Counted from the stretch's first letter, positions 1 through 8,730 are shown. The stretch is 47,779 nucleotides of DNA from Actinomycetes bacterium (GCA_036510875.1 DATCDE010000299.1:1-47779), one strand, 5' to 3'. Notes: generated from the sequence alone by a model not told the origin. Numbers and translations: made by a program.

Positions 1-732
1 GGGGAACCCATACGTCGCGCTGGGCGCCCCGACGCCCGACTCCGGGTGCCAGTAGTACGGGTAGGACGGGTCCGCGGGCATCACGTCGTCCATGACGCCC
101 TCGAACTTGGTGAGGTCGCCGGAGTCCGGCGTCACGTGCGCGCCGTCCAGCAGGTCGATGTACCAGCGCAGCTCGTTGTGCTGGCAGTTGTCGGTGTTGT
201 CGCCGGTGACGACGGTGAACTGCAGCGGGCTGCCGGTGGCCGGGCCGCGGCGCACCTTGCGCAGCTGCCGCACCATCGCGTCACTGACCTGGGCGCTGAG
301 CAGCTCCTGCGGCCGGTAGGCGCTGGTGAGATCGGACACTACGCCGCCGTAGACGTCGAAGTACTCGAAGCGCAGGGGCGACTGGACGTCCATCACGTGG
401 ATGTCGGTCAGCTGCGCGAACGAGGCCAGCACCTTCCGGTCGCGCAGCCGCCGCTCGGCTGCCGTGCTCATCGACAGGCCGGCCAGCTCGCCGCGCACGA
501 GGTAGGGCTCGCCCTCGGCGGAGGTCAGTGGCGTGTACCCGCCGGCCCCCTGCGGCCCTCGCACGATGGTCCGGTCGAGGGTCGTGCCGTCGCCGTCCGG
601 CCAGCCGCCGTGCCCGTTGTTGCCGCCATGGCCACCGTCGGCGGCCGCGGTGCCGGTGGTCAGCCCGCCCACCCCCGCGGCTCCGGCCGCCCCGATCGCG
701 CCCTTGAGGAACGTTCTCCGCGTGAACTCCAT
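1..732 (-). CDS. Tat-exported metallophosphoesterase, TIGR03767-like (3' end outside window)
   Basis: The reading frame starts at the ATG at 732 and runs off the left edge with no stop, so only about the first 244 residues are visible. Residues 5-10 read RRTFLKG, a twin-arginine export motif, followed by an Ala/Gly-rich hydrophobic stretch, so the folded enzyme is probably exported by Tat. Two calcineurin-type metal-site motifs are seen: QLTDIHVMD and, later, VVTGDNTDN. The spacing and the surrounding sequence fit the actinobacterial TIGR03767 phosphoesterase family; the substrate is unknown. A GGGAGG ribosome binding site lies just upstream (rc of about 738-745). It is transcribed away from the gene at 997. 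The start is well supported; the exact family assignment is from memory of the motif context. Confidence 0.85.
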   Translation of the reverse strand, partial: MEFTRRTFLKGAIGAAGAAGVGGLTTGTAAADGGHGGNNGHGGWPDGDGTTLDRTIVRGPQGAGGYTPLTSAEGEPYLVRGELAGLSMSTAAERRLRDRKVLASFAQLTDIHVMDVQSPLRFEYFDVYGGVVSDLTSAYRPQELLSAQVSDAMVRQLRKVRRGPATGSPLQFTVVTGDNTDNCQHNELRWYIDLLDGAHVTPDSGDLTKFEGVMDDVMPADPSYPYYWHPESGVGAPSATYGFP

Positions 733-758
733 GGCGCGCCTCCCGCGTCGGCGAATGC

Positions 759-768
759 TCGCTAGCGA
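759..768. promoter_or_regulatory. Perfect 10-bp palindrome TCGCTAGCGA in divergent intergenic region
   Basis: The 264-bp gap between the divergent genes at 732 and 997 holds this perfect palindrome about 27 bp upstream of the phosphoesterase start. It could be an operator, but there is no second copy in the window and it may be chance. Nothing else is recognised in the gap. Confidence 0.2.
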
Positions 769-996
769 AGCACTGCGGGGCGCCGCTGTCGACCCTTTCG
801 TCGCAGCCTTCGAGGGGAGGCTCAGTGCGGGTTATGGGCCGCCCGGACGCCGACAACGCGCACCGGCGCTCCACTCGCGGGGCGGGCTGCGCCGAACGGG
901 TGAATCCAGCCGGTATCTGGCGCCAACGCGTAACCAAACCGGCGCGCCCAGCGATGTCCACTGCGTCCGACCCCTCACTTCCCGAAGGAGATCGCC

Positions 997-1863
997 GTGC
1001 TCGAACCCGACAGCCCCTGGCGCCGCATCGTCTGCCTCCGCTACGGCGCCAAGGCCGGAGTCGCGGCCGTCGTCGGCTCACTCGCCCTAGGCGGCGTCGC
1101 CGCCGCCGCAACCGGCACGATGCCCGGCCCGCTGCAGGACGTCGCCCACTTCCTCGGCGCGTCCAGCTCGGTCTCCACCGCGTCGGAGTCCAGCGAGCCG
1201 CACGCCACCGAGTCCAGCTCGCAGACGGCGGAGCCCAAGGAGTCGGAGTCGAGCGCGACCACCGGCACCACGACTCCGCCGACGACCGGCACCACGACGC
1301 CCACCACCGACGCGACGCTCGTCCCGACCACGGGGCCCGATCCGCTCGGCCCGGCCGCGTTCGGGCTGTGCCACGCGTTCGGCGACAAGCTGTGGGGCCA
1401 CGAGGCGTCCGAGTCCGCGCCGCCCGCCCCGAGTGGGACGACGACCGGGACCTCCACGGGCACCACGACTGCGACCACGACCGGCACCACCACGACCGGC
1501 ACCACCACGACCAGCGGGACGACGACCACGACCGGCCGCGAGGACCAGGACGGCCGCAAGGACGACAACCCGTCGGTCGCCTACGCGAACCTCAAGGCCG
1601 CCGCCCAGTCCAAGGGGCTGACCGTGGTCGAGTTCTGCCAGGTCGTGATCGAGAACCACGGCGTCCCCAGCGTCTGGCCGACCCCGGGCTCGACGGCGAC
1701 GCCGGGCACCACGGCGACCGGCACGACCACCACCACTCCCACGACTCCGGTCACCGAGCCGGAGCAGGAGCACCACAACCGCACCGGCAACGGCAACGGG
1801 AACGGCAACGGCAACGGCAACGGTCACTCGGGTGACCGGTCGCACGGCCACGGCCGCGGCTGA
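997..1863 (+). CDS. Secreted or membrane-anchored Thr/Gly-rich protein, unknown function
   Basis: The GTG start at 997 is preceded by GAAGGAG at the right distance. The 288-residue product has one hydrophobic segment (about residues 19-40), then a conserved-looking block (GTMPGPLQDVAHFLG) resembling that in small actinobacterial proteins often found near sigma factors. Two Ser/Thr-rich linkers follow (TGTTT units at about 85-110 and 147-187), separated by a short ordered block containing FGLCHAFGDKLWG. A second ordered block contains NLKAAAQSKGLTVVEFCQ, and the tail is an (NG)n stretch ending in His/Gly. Two Cys residues in the ordered blocks could form a disulfide. The product probably sits outside the membrane with flexible linkers. 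Function is not recognised. Confidence 0.75.
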   Translation: MLEPDSPWRRIVCLRYGAKAGVAAVVGSLALGGVAAAATGTMPGPLQDVAHFLGASSSVSTASESSEPHATESSSQTAEPKESESSATTGTTTPPTTGTTTPTTDATLVPTTGPDPLGPAAFGLCHAFGDKLWGHEASESAPPAPSGTTTGTSTGTTTATTTGTTTTGTTTTSGTTTTTGREDQDGRKDDNPSVAYANLKAAAQSKGLTVVEFCQVVIENHGVPSVWPTPGSTATPGTTATGTTTTTPTTPVTEPEQEHHNRTGNGNGNGNGNGNGHSGDRSHGHGRG

Positions 1864-1883
1864 CCACTAGCCGCTGACCGCCA

Positions 1884-1968
1884 GCGCCTCCGCGAGTGGA
1901 CGCTGGGGGAGCGTTAGGAGGGCCTCGAGGGGCCATAACGCTCTCCTGGAGTCCACTCGCGGAGGCGT
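1884..1968. repeat. Long hairpin, family D copy 1, between convergent genes
   Basis: The outer arms are GCGCCTCCGCGAGTGGAC (1884-1901) and GTCCACTCGCGGAGGCGT (1951-1968), 17 pairs plus a G-U. An inner stem pairs GAGCGTTA with TAACGCTC around a GGCC/GGCC core. It lies between the stop at 1863 and the stop at 1979 of converging genes, so it can act as a two-way terminator. Its length (85 nt), lack of a T tract and the related element at 22271-22341 suggest it is also a dispersed repeat. Confidence 0.8.
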
Positions 1969-1978
1969 TTGGCCGTGC

Positions 1979-2869
1979 TCAGTCCTGGGCGGCCGGGATC
2001 CCGCCGGCCAGCAGCGCCGCGTCGTCCGGCACCGAGTGCTTCACCAGCGCCAGCGCGATCGGGCCCAGCTCGTAGTGCCGCGCCGCCGTCCCCACGAAAC
2101 CGACCGACCGCGAGTCAGCGCCCTCGGAGGCGATCGCCAGTGGGTCGCCGTGCTCGGGCAGCGAGGCGTCCGAGCCGTCGAGGTGCAGCAGCACCATCCG
2201 TCGCGGCGGGCGGCCGAGGTTGTGCACCCGGGCCACGGTCTCCTGACCGCGGTAGCAGCCCTTGTCCAGGTGGACGGCGACGTCGATCCAGCCGACCTCG
2301 GCCGGGATGGTGCGGTGGTCGGTCTCGAAACCCAGCCTGGGGATTCGGGCGGCGACGCGCAGCGCCTCCGCAGCCCACAGGCCTGCCACGCCGGGGGCGG
2401 AGTCGAGCACCGACTCGAGGTCGGGGCGGGGCACCAGCCGGTCGCCGTCCGCGCCGCGCACGACCGCCCAGTCGGCAGTCACGTCCGTGATGGTGACCTG
2501 CGACCAGAAGACCATCGTGGCGAGGTACTCGAGCAGGGCGTCCTGGCTACCGGGCTCGACGTGGGCCAGCACGGTCGTGCCGTCGTCCACCAGGGTGAGG
2601 TGGTGCTCGACGTGGCCGTTCGGTGACAGGATCAGCGCCTGGGTCCAGGTGCGCGGTGGCAGCGCGGTGAGGTGCTGCGAGGTCAGCGAGTGCAGCCAGG
2701 TGAGGCGGTCGGGACCGGAGACGGCGATGACCGGGCGGTGGCTGAGGTCGACGAGCGCGGCGCCCGTCTCGAGGGCGCGCTGCTCGGCGTAGGGGTCGCC
2801 GTAGTGCCAGGGCGCGCCGGCGTCCGGGCCGGACTCGACCGGGACCGCGGCCGCGCGCACGCCGCTCAC
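1979..2869 (-). CDS. ygfZ: YgfZ-type folate-binding iron-sulfur cluster repair protein
   Basis: The product is about 296 residues. It carries the family signature KGCYRGQE in the C-terminal half, whose Cys is the conserved residue of YgfZ/IBA57 proteins. It is a GcvT-fold, folate-binding protein that assists maturation or repair of Fe-S enzymes such as MiaB in the cytoplasm. I choose the GTG at 2869 because it overlaps the stop of the upstream Fur-type gene as GTGA, the usual sign of translational coupling here. A longer reading from 2908 would lie inside the fur coding sequence. The pairing with a Fur-type regulator fits iron or oxidative-stress roles. The start is inferred; the family call is firm. 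Confidence 0.9.
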   Translation of the reverse strand: MSGVRAAAVPVESGPDAGAPWHYGDPYAEQRALETGAALVDLSHRPVIAVSGPDRLTWLHSLTSQHLTALPPRTWTQALILSPNGHVEHHLTLVDDGTTVLAHVEPGSQDALLEYLATMVFWSQVTITDVTADWAVVRGADGDRLVPRPDLESVLDSAPGVAGLWAAEALRVAARIPRLGFETDHRTIPAEVGWIDVAVHLDKGCYRGQETVARVHNLGRPPRRMVLLHLDGSDASLPEHGDPLAIASEGADSRSVGFVGTAARHYELGPIALALVKHSVPDDAALLAGGIPAAQD

Positions 2870-3327
2870 TGGTGCGGCCCCGTGCGGGTAAGCGCTGCGG
2901 CCGCGCACTGGGCGCAGTGCCCGGTGATTGCCATGTGCTCCACGTCCGTGGTGAACGCGTAGCGCTGCGCTAACCTTCCCACCAGCTCGTCGGCCAGCGC
3001 GATGTCGGCCTCCTGGACCGCGCCGCAGACGGTGCAGACCAGATGGAGGTGGGCGTGGTCGTGCGCCGCATGGTAGGCCGGCGGGCCGGATCCGAGGTGG
3101 GCGTGGCGGACCAGGCCGACGTCCTCGAGGACCTCGAGCGTCCGGTAGACCGTGGACAGGTTGACCCCGCTGGCCGACTTCTGCACCTCGGCGCAGATCG
3201 CCTCGGGGGTGGCGTGGCCGAGCCGCTCGACCGCCTCGAGGACCAGCTGGCGCTGCGGGGTCAGCCGCAGTCCGCGCTCATGCAGCCGCGACTGCAACTC
3301 GTCGTCGTGGTCGTCGTCCGCGGGCAC
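2866..3327 (-). CDS. Fur-family metal-dependent transcriptional regulator
   Basis: This is a 153-residue protein. The N-terminal winged helix includes RLTPQRQLVLEAV and NLSTVYRTLEVLEDVGLV, the Fur DNA-recognition region. The C-terminal dimerisation domain has the metal motif HLHLVCTVCG and a second pair CAQC, forming the structural zinc site. It could be a Fur, Zur or PerR-like member; the sequence alone does not decide the metal. The GTG start at 3327 lies 4 bp after the nitrobindin stop, and its own stop overlaps the ygfZ start, so nitrobindin, fur and ygfZ look like one operon. Confidence 0.9.
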   Translation of the reverse strand: MPADDDHDDELQSRLHERGLRLTPQRQLVLEAVERLGHATPEAICAEVQKSASGVNLSTVYRTLEVLEDVGLVRHAHLGSGPPAYHAAHDHAHLHLVCTVCGAVQEADIALADELVGRLAQRYAFTTDVEHMAITGHCAQCAAAALTRTGPHQ

Positions 3328-3331
3328 CCGG

Positions 3332-3823
3332 CTACTCGACCCGCTTGAGCCGCGCGGACAGGTGGGCCTGCAGCGGCTGTCCCATCGCGGCCATGTCGTA
3401 GGCCCACATCAGCTCGCCCTCGACCAGGCCGTACAGGCGGTGGCCGGCCGTGTACTCCTTGGCGGTGGCGGTGCGGACGACCACGTCGGTGGAAATCTCG
3501 ACCTTCGCGCCGCCGATGTGCCCGATCCACAGCTCGGCGAAGCCGGTGGGGTGGGCCATGGTGACCTCGAGGGTGCCGTCCGGCTGGGGGCGCCAGTAGC
3601 CGGTCTCGGCGGCGCCGGGGCGCAGCTTGTTGCCGTCGTCGTCCAGGATCCAGCTGCGCGAGAAGTAGGCGAGGAACGGCTTGCCGACGTGGCCGAAGGT
3701 GACCTCCTGCCCGAACTGGAAGCTGTCGATCGTCGGGTAGCCGCCGACGCCAGCGCCCTCCCAGCGGCCGATCAGCCAGGCCAGCGCGACGAGCTCGGGC
3801 GGCAGGTCGGGGGTGATCTGCAC
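3332..3823 (-). CDS. Nitrobindin-like heme-binding beta-barrel protein (FABP-like, DUF1794)
   Basis: The product is 163 residues, usual for the family. The N-terminal motif LIGRWEGAGVGGYPTI matches the GxWxGxGxGxYPT loop of bacterial nitrobindins. The later segment HRLYGLVEGELMWAYDMAA holds the His expected to ligate ferric heme. Nitrobindins form a ten-stranded barrel and, in studied members, isomerise peroxynitrite. The GTG start at 3823 lies 13 bp after the stop of a 33-aa membrane peptide and just upstream of fur, consistent with a small stress/metal operon. The enzymatic role in this organism is inference. Confidence 0.88.
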   Translation of the reverse strand: MQITPDLPPELVALAWLIGRWEGAGVGGYPTIDSFQFGQEVTFGHVGKPFLAYFSRSWILDDDGNKLRPGAAETGYWRPQPDGTLEVTMAHPTGFAELWIGHIGGAKVEISTDVVVRTATAKEYTAGHRLYGLVEGELMWAYDMAAMGQPLQAHLSARLKRVE

Positions 3824-3836
3824 GCCGGTCAGCCCG

Positions 3837-3938
3837 TCAGTCCTGGCCCTGGAACAGCTTGTAGACGACGTACACCGCGAACCACGTGATGAGCGCGGCG
3901 ACGACGATCAGCAGCCCGGTGAAGAAGCCCTCCAACAT
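3837..3938 (-). CDS. 33-aa single-span membrane peptide heading the nitrobindin-fur-ygfZ operon
   Basis: Reading from the ATG at 3938 gives MLEGFFTGLLIVVAALI followed by TWFAVYVVYKLFQGQD and a TGA. This is a single transmembrane helix with a short charged C-terminus. A TAGAGT -10 element sits 7 nt upstream of the ATG, and I see no Shine-Dalgarno sequence, so it is probably translated from a leaderless mRNA. It is short enough to be missed by usual length cutoffs. Support comes from the promoter fit, the clean membrane span and the 13-bp spacing to the next gene. The function is unknown. Confidence 0.65.
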   Translation of the reverse strand: MLEGFFTGLLIVVAALITWFAVYVVYKLFQGQD

Positions 3939-3945
3939 GGCAACC

Positions 3946-3951
3946 ACTCTA
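3946..3951 (-). promoter_or_regulatory. -10 element TAGAGT, leaderless promoter
   Basis: The hexamer lies 7 nt upstream of the ATG at 3938, placing the transcript start at or near the start codon. It would drive the small membrane peptide, nitrobindin, fur and ygfZ genes. Confidence 0.5.
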
Positions 3952-4022
3952 GCCACCCTCCCCCTGCTGCCGATGGAGGACCTTCACTGACTGTCTACGG
4001 AGCGCTTGGTGCGGTAATCGAA

Positions 4023-4051
4023 CCGGTTGATCACTGAACGCAATCAACCGG
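4023..4051. promoter_or_regulatory. Inverted repeat CCGGTTGAT-N11-ATCAACCGG
   Basis: The arms 4023-4031 and 4043-4051 are perfect 9-bp complements separated by 11 bp. The element lies about 115 bp upstream of the broken secreted-protein gene and divergent from the promoter at 3946-3951. An operator is more likely than a terminator, because no gene ends here. No second copy is seen in the window. Confidence 0.4.
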
Positions 4052-4165
4052 AAACTGCTGCAGGACAAAGCGATCCGGGGGTATGGCCACCTGCGAGAGA
4101 AGGGTTAGCGTCGCGGCGAGGCGCCCCGGTATTCACCGACGAAGAGCGCCCCTGAGGGGACACTC

Positions 4166-5960
4166 GTGATCCGCGCTCGCCATGGCGGGGCTGTCGCTGT
4201 CGGCGCCGCCGTCCTGCTCGCCCTCGCCAGCGCCACCAGCGCCGGTGCGGCCATCGCCCCTCCGGGTACGGGAGGCTAGGAGTTCCCGAACACCCCGAGG
4301 CGGACGCCGTCAACCGCGACATCCCCAGCTCGATGAGCGCCGCGCAGGTGCCCTCGTCGCACGTGCCCCGGCCGACCTGCCTGTCGGTCGCCGGCTCCGA
4401 CGCGACGTCGACCATCACCGGGCTCACCCTGAAGGGCCAGCGGACCGCCGACGACGGCAACCAGTTCTTCGTCGAGCCCCCCGACCAGGCCCTGTGTGTC
4501 GGTAGCGGCACCGTGGTCGAGGCGGTCAACGACGTCTTCCGCATCCACACCGCAACCGGCGCCTCCGATCCGATCTCGCTGACCAGGTTCTTCACCGGTG
4601 AGTCGCAGATCATCCGGGCGACCGAGACCACGCCGGTGACGTACGGACAGTTCCTCTCAGACCCGAACTGCCACTTCGACCCGGGCACCCACCGCTTCTT
4701 CATGACCATCCTGGAGAACGACCAGAACCCCGCGACCGGCGCGTTCGGGCCCCGCACGGCGACGTACATCGCCGTCAGCAAGTCGTCGACGCCGACCACC
4801 GACGCTGCGTCCTGGCACTTCTACACGATCGACACCACGAACGACGGCACCGCGGACTAGCCCGGCGTGGGCATCCTGCCGAGCTCGCCGGCGTCCTCGC
4901 AACTGTTGCCGAACCACCCCGGCTGCCCATGCCTGGGTGACCAGCCGCTGGTCGGTGCGGACCGGTACGGCTCCTACGTAACCACCAACGAGCTCAGCCT
5001 CGACGGCCCGGAGTTCACCGGTGCGCAGATCTACACGCTGCACAAGGCCGCCCTGGAGAACGGCACCTTCACGATGCAGGCCATCTACGGCAGTCCTATC
5101 GCCCTGGCCGAGGGTCCGGCGTACTCGCTTCAGCCGGCCACCTCACCGACCTCCAGTGACTGGTCCGCCGACAACAACGCAACCGCGTACTTCCTGTCGG
5201 CGCTGGACTTCAACGCCACCCTGGACAACCGGGTCGCCGAGTGGCGGCTGACGAACACGAAGTCCCTGGCGACCTCGACGCCGAACGTGACCCTGGAGAC
5301 GCCGACCGGTCATCGTCTCCGAGGTGTACGGCCAGCCGCCGGCGGTGATGCAGAAGTCCGGCTCGACTCCGCTGGCTGACCTGCTCACGGAGCGCGAGAA
5401 CCTGCTCAACTCCAACGACGATCGGATGAACCAGGTCATCCTGCAGGGCGGGACGCTGTGGGGCGCGGTCAACACGGTCGTGAAGACCAGCAACGGTCCT
5501 ACGCAGACGGGGATCGCCTGGTTCTCGGTCGACGCCAAGAAGGGCACGATGTCCAACCAGGGCTACGTCGCGGTGAACAACCAGAGCGTGTTCTTCCCGT
5601 CCATCGCGATGAACTCCAGCGGCACCGGCGCCATGACGTTCTCGCCGTCCGGAACGGGCTACTACCCGTCCAGCGCCTACGTGCGCATCGGATCGGGTGG
5701 CACGACCGGCCCGGTCCGGATCACGGGCGGCGGAGCCGCACCGGCCGACGGGTTCACCGGGTACCAGGCCTTACGGTGGCAGCGGCGTCGAGCGCTGGGG
5801 TGACTACTCAGCGGCCGTGCCGGACTGTCGGACCGGTGACATCTGGGTCGCCGCGGAAGACATCCCCGGCACCTTCGGATGGGGCTTCCCGGACGGCAAC
5901 TACCTGGCCAACTGGGGCACGACGATCACCAAGGTGAGCGTCGGCTCGTCGTTCCACTAG
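4166..5960 (+). pseudogene. Secreted protein gene, broken by three frameshifts and one stop
   Basis: The GTG at 4166 follows GAGGGGA and encodes a signal peptide (VIRARHGG then a hydrophobic run ending in SAGA), but this frame stops with TAG at 4277. Protein-like sequence continues in another frame through 4860, hits an in-frame TAG (4858-4860), resumes in the same frame to about 5305, shifts again to about 5770 and shifts a third time to end at 5960. Joined, the pieces give about 590 residues of Thr/Ser/Asn-rich secreted sequence with many short aromatic/Gly motifs, perhaps a beta-propeller or other all-beta fold. I do not recognise a catalytic motif. Codon bias stays strong across the pieces, so the decay is recent or the lesions are sequence errors. 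Confidence 0.75.
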
Positions 5961-5979
5961 AAGTCAGCGGCAGGCCGGG

Positions 5980-6011
5980 GGCCGGGGTGCGCACACGTGC
6001 GCGCCCCGGCC
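5980..6011. terminator. Two-way hairpin terminator between convergent genes
   Basis: Arms GGCCGGGGTGCGCAC (5980-5994) and GTGCGCGCCCCGGCC (5997-6011) pair over 15 positions with one G-U. It sits between the stop at 5960 and the stop at 6031 of converging genes. No T tract follows, as is usual in such genomes. Confidence 0.7.
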
Positions 6012-6030
6012 CCTTCACACCGCAAAGGGG

Positions 6031-6738
6031 TCAGGAGGAGAAGGTGACGTTGGTGCCGGTGAGCATGAGCTCGAGGCCCGGCTCGGACGACGACACCGAC
6101 GTCAGCCGGACCCCGCCCGGCAGCCCGGACACCGGCACCGTGAACGTCAGCAGCTCCAGCAGCTGAGCCGGCAGCAGCGAGCCCAGCGAGGCCCCACCGA
6201 CGTCCACCGACACGGCTGACACCTTCACCCCGCCCTCGACGACCGCCACGGTGGCCAGCCCGGACAACGGCACGGCCAGCCCGAGCACCGTCACCGTCCG
6301 GCTGACCCGGACCTGGTCCGGCGACGGCCCCGCCGACAAGTCGACACCCGGCACCGGTGCGGCCGCGGCCAGGTCCGCCCAGTGCAGCAACGCGAGCCCT
6401 ACGGCTGACTCCGCGGTCACCGACGACGAGCCCTCCAGCCGCACCTGGTGCAGCGTCGCCGTCATCGACGCCACCGGCACGGTCGCGGTGGGCACGTCCA
6501 CCGCCGAGATCCGCACCTCGTCGTAGACACCCTTGAACGCCTGGGTGACGAACGGGAACCCGGCGATCGTCACCGACGGGCGGGACGACGTGTGAAGCGC
6601 CGACTGCAGCGCCGCACCCGCGCGCCACCCGGCCAGCGCCGCGGCGCCCCGGTCGGCCGCCACCACCAGCACCCCGAGCACCAGCAGGACGACGACGACC
6701 GTGCGGGCCACCGACCCGCCCGTGCGCGCCGATGCCAT
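6031..6738 (-). CDS. LmeA-like phospholipid-binding protein (DUF2993)
   Basis: The 235-residue product has one N-terminal membrane helix (about residues 11-30, rich in Val/Leu) and then an extracytoplasmic domain. Features typical of DUF2993 are a segment like TIAGFPFVTQAFKGVYDEVRI, repeated beta strands with alternating polar residues, and a hydrophobic C-terminal strand pair. Mycobacterial LmeA binds phospholipids and is needed for lipomannan mannan elongation; that role here is inferred from family only. It follows moaD by 6 bp and is probably co-transcribed with it. Confidence 0.8.
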   Translation of the reverse strand: MASARTGGSVARTVVVVLLVLGVLVVAADRGAAALAGWRAGAALQSALHTSSRPSVTIAGFPFVTQAFKGVYDEVRISAVDVPTATVPVASMTATLHQVRLEGSSSVTAESAVGLALLHWADLAAAAPVPGVDLSAGPSPDQVRVSRTVTVLGLAVPLSGLATVAVVEGGVKVSAVSVDVGGASLGSLLPAQLLELLTFTVPVSGLPGGVRLTSVSSSEPGLELMLTGTNVTFSS

Positions 6739-6744
6739 CGACGA

Positions 6745-7023
6745 TCAGCCGCCCGCGAACGGCGGCAGCGCCTCGACCACCGACCCGGCCGGCGTCCGGA
6801 CCTCGGTCTGCGGACGAACCCCGGCCGGCGCGCCGTCGACCAGGAACGAGCAGCGCGCCAGCACCCGGGCCAGCCGCTCGTCGCCGTCGCGCCGCGCGAC
6901 CGCCTCCCGAACCACGTCGGCCAGCGTCGCGCAGCCGGCGAAGGACTCCTCGGCCACCCCGGCCGCCTCCTTCGCGGCGGCCCAGTACCGCAGCGTCACG
7001 CTCACCCGACCATCATCGCCCAC
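6745..7023 (-). CDS. MoaD/ThiS-family sulfur-carrier protein
   Basis: A 92-residue ubiquitin-fold protein with a beta-grasp pattern (VSVTLRYWAAAKEAAG), ending in GG (LPPFAGG), the terminus that is adenylated and thiocarboxylated in MoaD and ThiS. It could serve molybdopterin synthase or another sulfur transfer; no moaE or moeB partner is visible nearby. The GTG at 7023 overlaps the hydrolase stop by about 10 bp; a GTG at 7005 (VSVTLRYW) is an alternative start. Confidence 0.85.
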   Translation of the reverse strand: MGDDGRVSVTLRYWAAAKEAAGVAEESFAGCATLADVVREAVARRDGDERLARVLARCSFLVDGAPAGVRPQTEVRTPAGSVVEALPPFAGG

Positions 7024-7768
7024 CGACGGCCCCCGCTGCCCAGGCCCAGATCCGCGCGGTCAGCTCCGATGAGATCGCGTTCTCGGCGTGTCCGAACCCC
7101 GGCTCGACCCACAGCTGCGCGGTCGGCCCCGCAGCCGCCGCCAGCTGCTCGGCGTGGTCGAGCGGGAAGTACCGGTCATGGGTGCCATGGACGACGAGCA
7201 GCGGCACCGGCGCGATCGACCCGGCCAGCGCCCGGGGCTCGGCCGGCAGCGGGTCCCAGCCGTCCGCGGCGATCCGGGTGCGCAGCCCGACCCGGGCCGC
7301 CAGCCGCCCGGACGGCCGCTCCACCACCCGGTGCAGCATCCGCATGGCCGGCGTCCCCCGGTAGTACCAGCGGGCCGGGCCGCTCACCGACACCACGGCG
7401 TCCACCCCACGCAGCATCGCCGCGTGCCGTACCACGACCGAGCCGCCCATCGAGAACCCGAGGGTCACCACCCGGGCGTATCCCAGCAGCCGCGCCCACC
7501 TCACCGCGGCGTCCAGGTCGAGCACCTCGAGGTCCCCCACCGTCGAGGCGCCGCCGGAGCGTCCGTGCCCGCGGAAGTCCAGCGCCACCACCCCGGCGCC
7601 CGCACCGGTCAGGACGTCGGCCACCCGGAGCAGCCCCGGCGAGGTCGACGACCCGCTGAACCCGTGCGCCAGCACCACCGCCGTCGGGGGCGCCGACGAC
7701 GCGGCACCGGGCGGCGCACCCGCCGGCGGCCAGTGCAGCGCGGACACCCGGATCCCGTCGGCGGCCAC
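7013..7768 (-). CDS. Alpha/beta hydrolase (serine hydrolase)
   Basis: The core shows VLAHGFSGS (oxyanion loop), [10 protein letters not shown], the nucleophile elbow GFSMGG, a late acid in [13 protein letters not shown] and the catalytic His in EPGFGHAE, in the right order for an alpha/beta hydrolase of the dienelactone/monoacylglycerol lipase type. Substrate unknown. I place the start at the GTG at 7768 ([13 protein letters not shown]). The same frame stays open to a GTG at 7969, but that extension contains a TTA codon (7829-7831), very rare here, and crosses the 79-bp dispersed repeat at 7806-7884. The start is therefore uncertain. Its stop overlaps the moaD start. Confidence 0.8.
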   Translation of the reverse strand: MAADGIRVSALHWPPAGAPPGAASSAPPTAVVLAHGFSGSSTSPGLLRVADVLTGAGAGVVALDFRGHGRSGGASTVGDLEVLDLDAAVRWARLLGYARVVTLGFSMGGSVVVRHAAMLRGVDAVVSVSGPARWYYRGTPAMRMLHRVVERPSGRLAARVGLRTRIAADGWDPLPAEPRALAGSIAPVPLLVVHGTHDRYFPLDHAEQLAAAAGPTAQLWVEPGFGHAENAISSELTARIWAWAAGAVGGR

Positions 7769-7805
7769 CAGCGTCCGCCGCTCGGCCGGCCGCCGTCCGC
7801 CCGCC

Positions 7806-7884
7806 GACCGCCGCCCGTGATCGCCGTCTAAGGCAGCAAGCCGCCCGAAACCGGCCCGATCCTCCCGGAAACGGCGATCATGGG
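7806..7884 (-). repeat. Dispersed 79-bp repeat, family C copy 1
   Basis: On the minus strand it aligns without gaps to 19552-19630 (plus strand), about 58 of 79 positions by hand. Shared cores are CGGGAGGATCG and GGGCGGCTT. In this copy the ends form an inverted pair, TGATCGCCGT and ACGGCGATCA. It lies between the hydrolase and glnR. Confidence 0.7.
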
Positions 7885-8019
7885 ACGAGGCAGCGACCCC
7901 GGACGACGACGAATCCACATCCGCTATCCTCTCCCCTAGGGATCCGGGCACCGTCGCCAGACGTTCCACCGGGTCCTTTGCCGTTTTCTGGGAGCAGGTC
8001 CAGCGAGAGGAGCCAGCCG

Positions 8020-8730
8020 GTGAGCCAGCTGCTGCTGCTGACCAGCACGATGCAGCCGTCGTCCGAGGTGCTGCCCGCGCTGGGGCTGCTCATGCACCAG
8101 GTCCGGATCGCCCCGGCCGAGGCCACCGCCCTCATCGACGCGCCGGTCTGCGACCTGCTGCTCGTCGACGGCCGCCGCGACCTGCCGCACATACGCGGGC
8201 TGTGCCGGCTGCTGCGCACCACCGGCGTCGACGTCCCCGTCGTGCTCGTGGTCACCGAGGGCGGGATGGTCGCCGTCAGCGAGGACTGGGGGATCGACGA
8301 CGTCCTGCTGGAGACGGCCGGCCCGGCCGAGGTGGAGGCCCGGATCCGGCTGGCCATCGGCCGGCTGGCCGCGGCCCGCGACGGCGACTCCGACGCCCCC
8401 GCCGAGATCCGCGGTGGTGACGTCGCCATCGACGAGGGCGCGTACAGCGCGAAGGTGAAGGGTCGCACGCTCGACCTCACCTTCAAGGAGTTCGAGCTGC
8501 TGAAGTTCCTGGTCCAGCACCCGGGCCGGGTGTTCAGCCGGGCCCAGCTGCTGCAGGAGGTCTGGGGCTACGACTACTACGGCGGCACCCGAACGGTCGA
8601 CGTCCACGTGCGCCGGCTGCGGGCCAAGCTCGGCCCCGAGCACGAGGCCCTGATCGGCACCGTGCGCAACGTCGGCTACCGCTTCGTGCTCCCGCCGCGC
8701 CCCGAGGACCGCAGCCCCGTCCTCGCGTGA
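8020..8730 (+). CDS. glnR: GlnR-type OmpR-family nitrogen regulator
   Basis: The start is the GTG at 8020, preceded by GAGAGGA. The product is 236 residues. The N-terminal atypical receiver (about 1-115) keeps an Asp at residue 50 ([10 protein letters not shown]), but the usual acidic pair and the signalling Lys are absent, as in GlnR, which acts without a known kinase. The C-terminal winged helix (about 140-230) has [20 protein letters not shown] and the recognition helix [14 protein letters not shown]. GlnR activates and represses ammonium assimilation genes in actinobacteria. It is directly followed by mshD, the same order as in mycobacteria (established knowledge), which supports the name. 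Confidence 0.88.
   Translation: MSQLLLLTSTMQPSSEVLPALGLLMHQVRIAPAEATALIDAPVCDLLLVDGRRDLPHIRGLCRLLRTTGVDVPVVLVVTEGGMVAVSEDWGIDDVLLETAGPAEVEARIRLAIGRLAAARDGDSDAPAEIRGGDVAIDEGAYSAKVKGRTLDLTFKEFELLKFLVQHPGRVFSRAQLLQEVWGYDYYGGTRTVDVHVRRLRAKLGPEHEALIGTVRNVGYRFVLPPRPEDRSPVLA

Noticed and set aside
1433-1540. Repeated ACC/ACG/GGC triplets that look like a tandem array
   Set aside because: Codon-level low complexity of a Thr/Gly linker, not a CRISPR or minisatellite; no constant spacers.
2870-2908. Longer start for YgfZ
   Set aside because: It lies within the fur coding end; the GTGA overlap at 2866-2869 is the usual arrangement in this window.
4861-5379. A separate gene starting at GTG 4867
   Set aside because: It continues the same frame after the TAG at 4858 with no ribosome site, so it is a fragment of the broken secreted protein.
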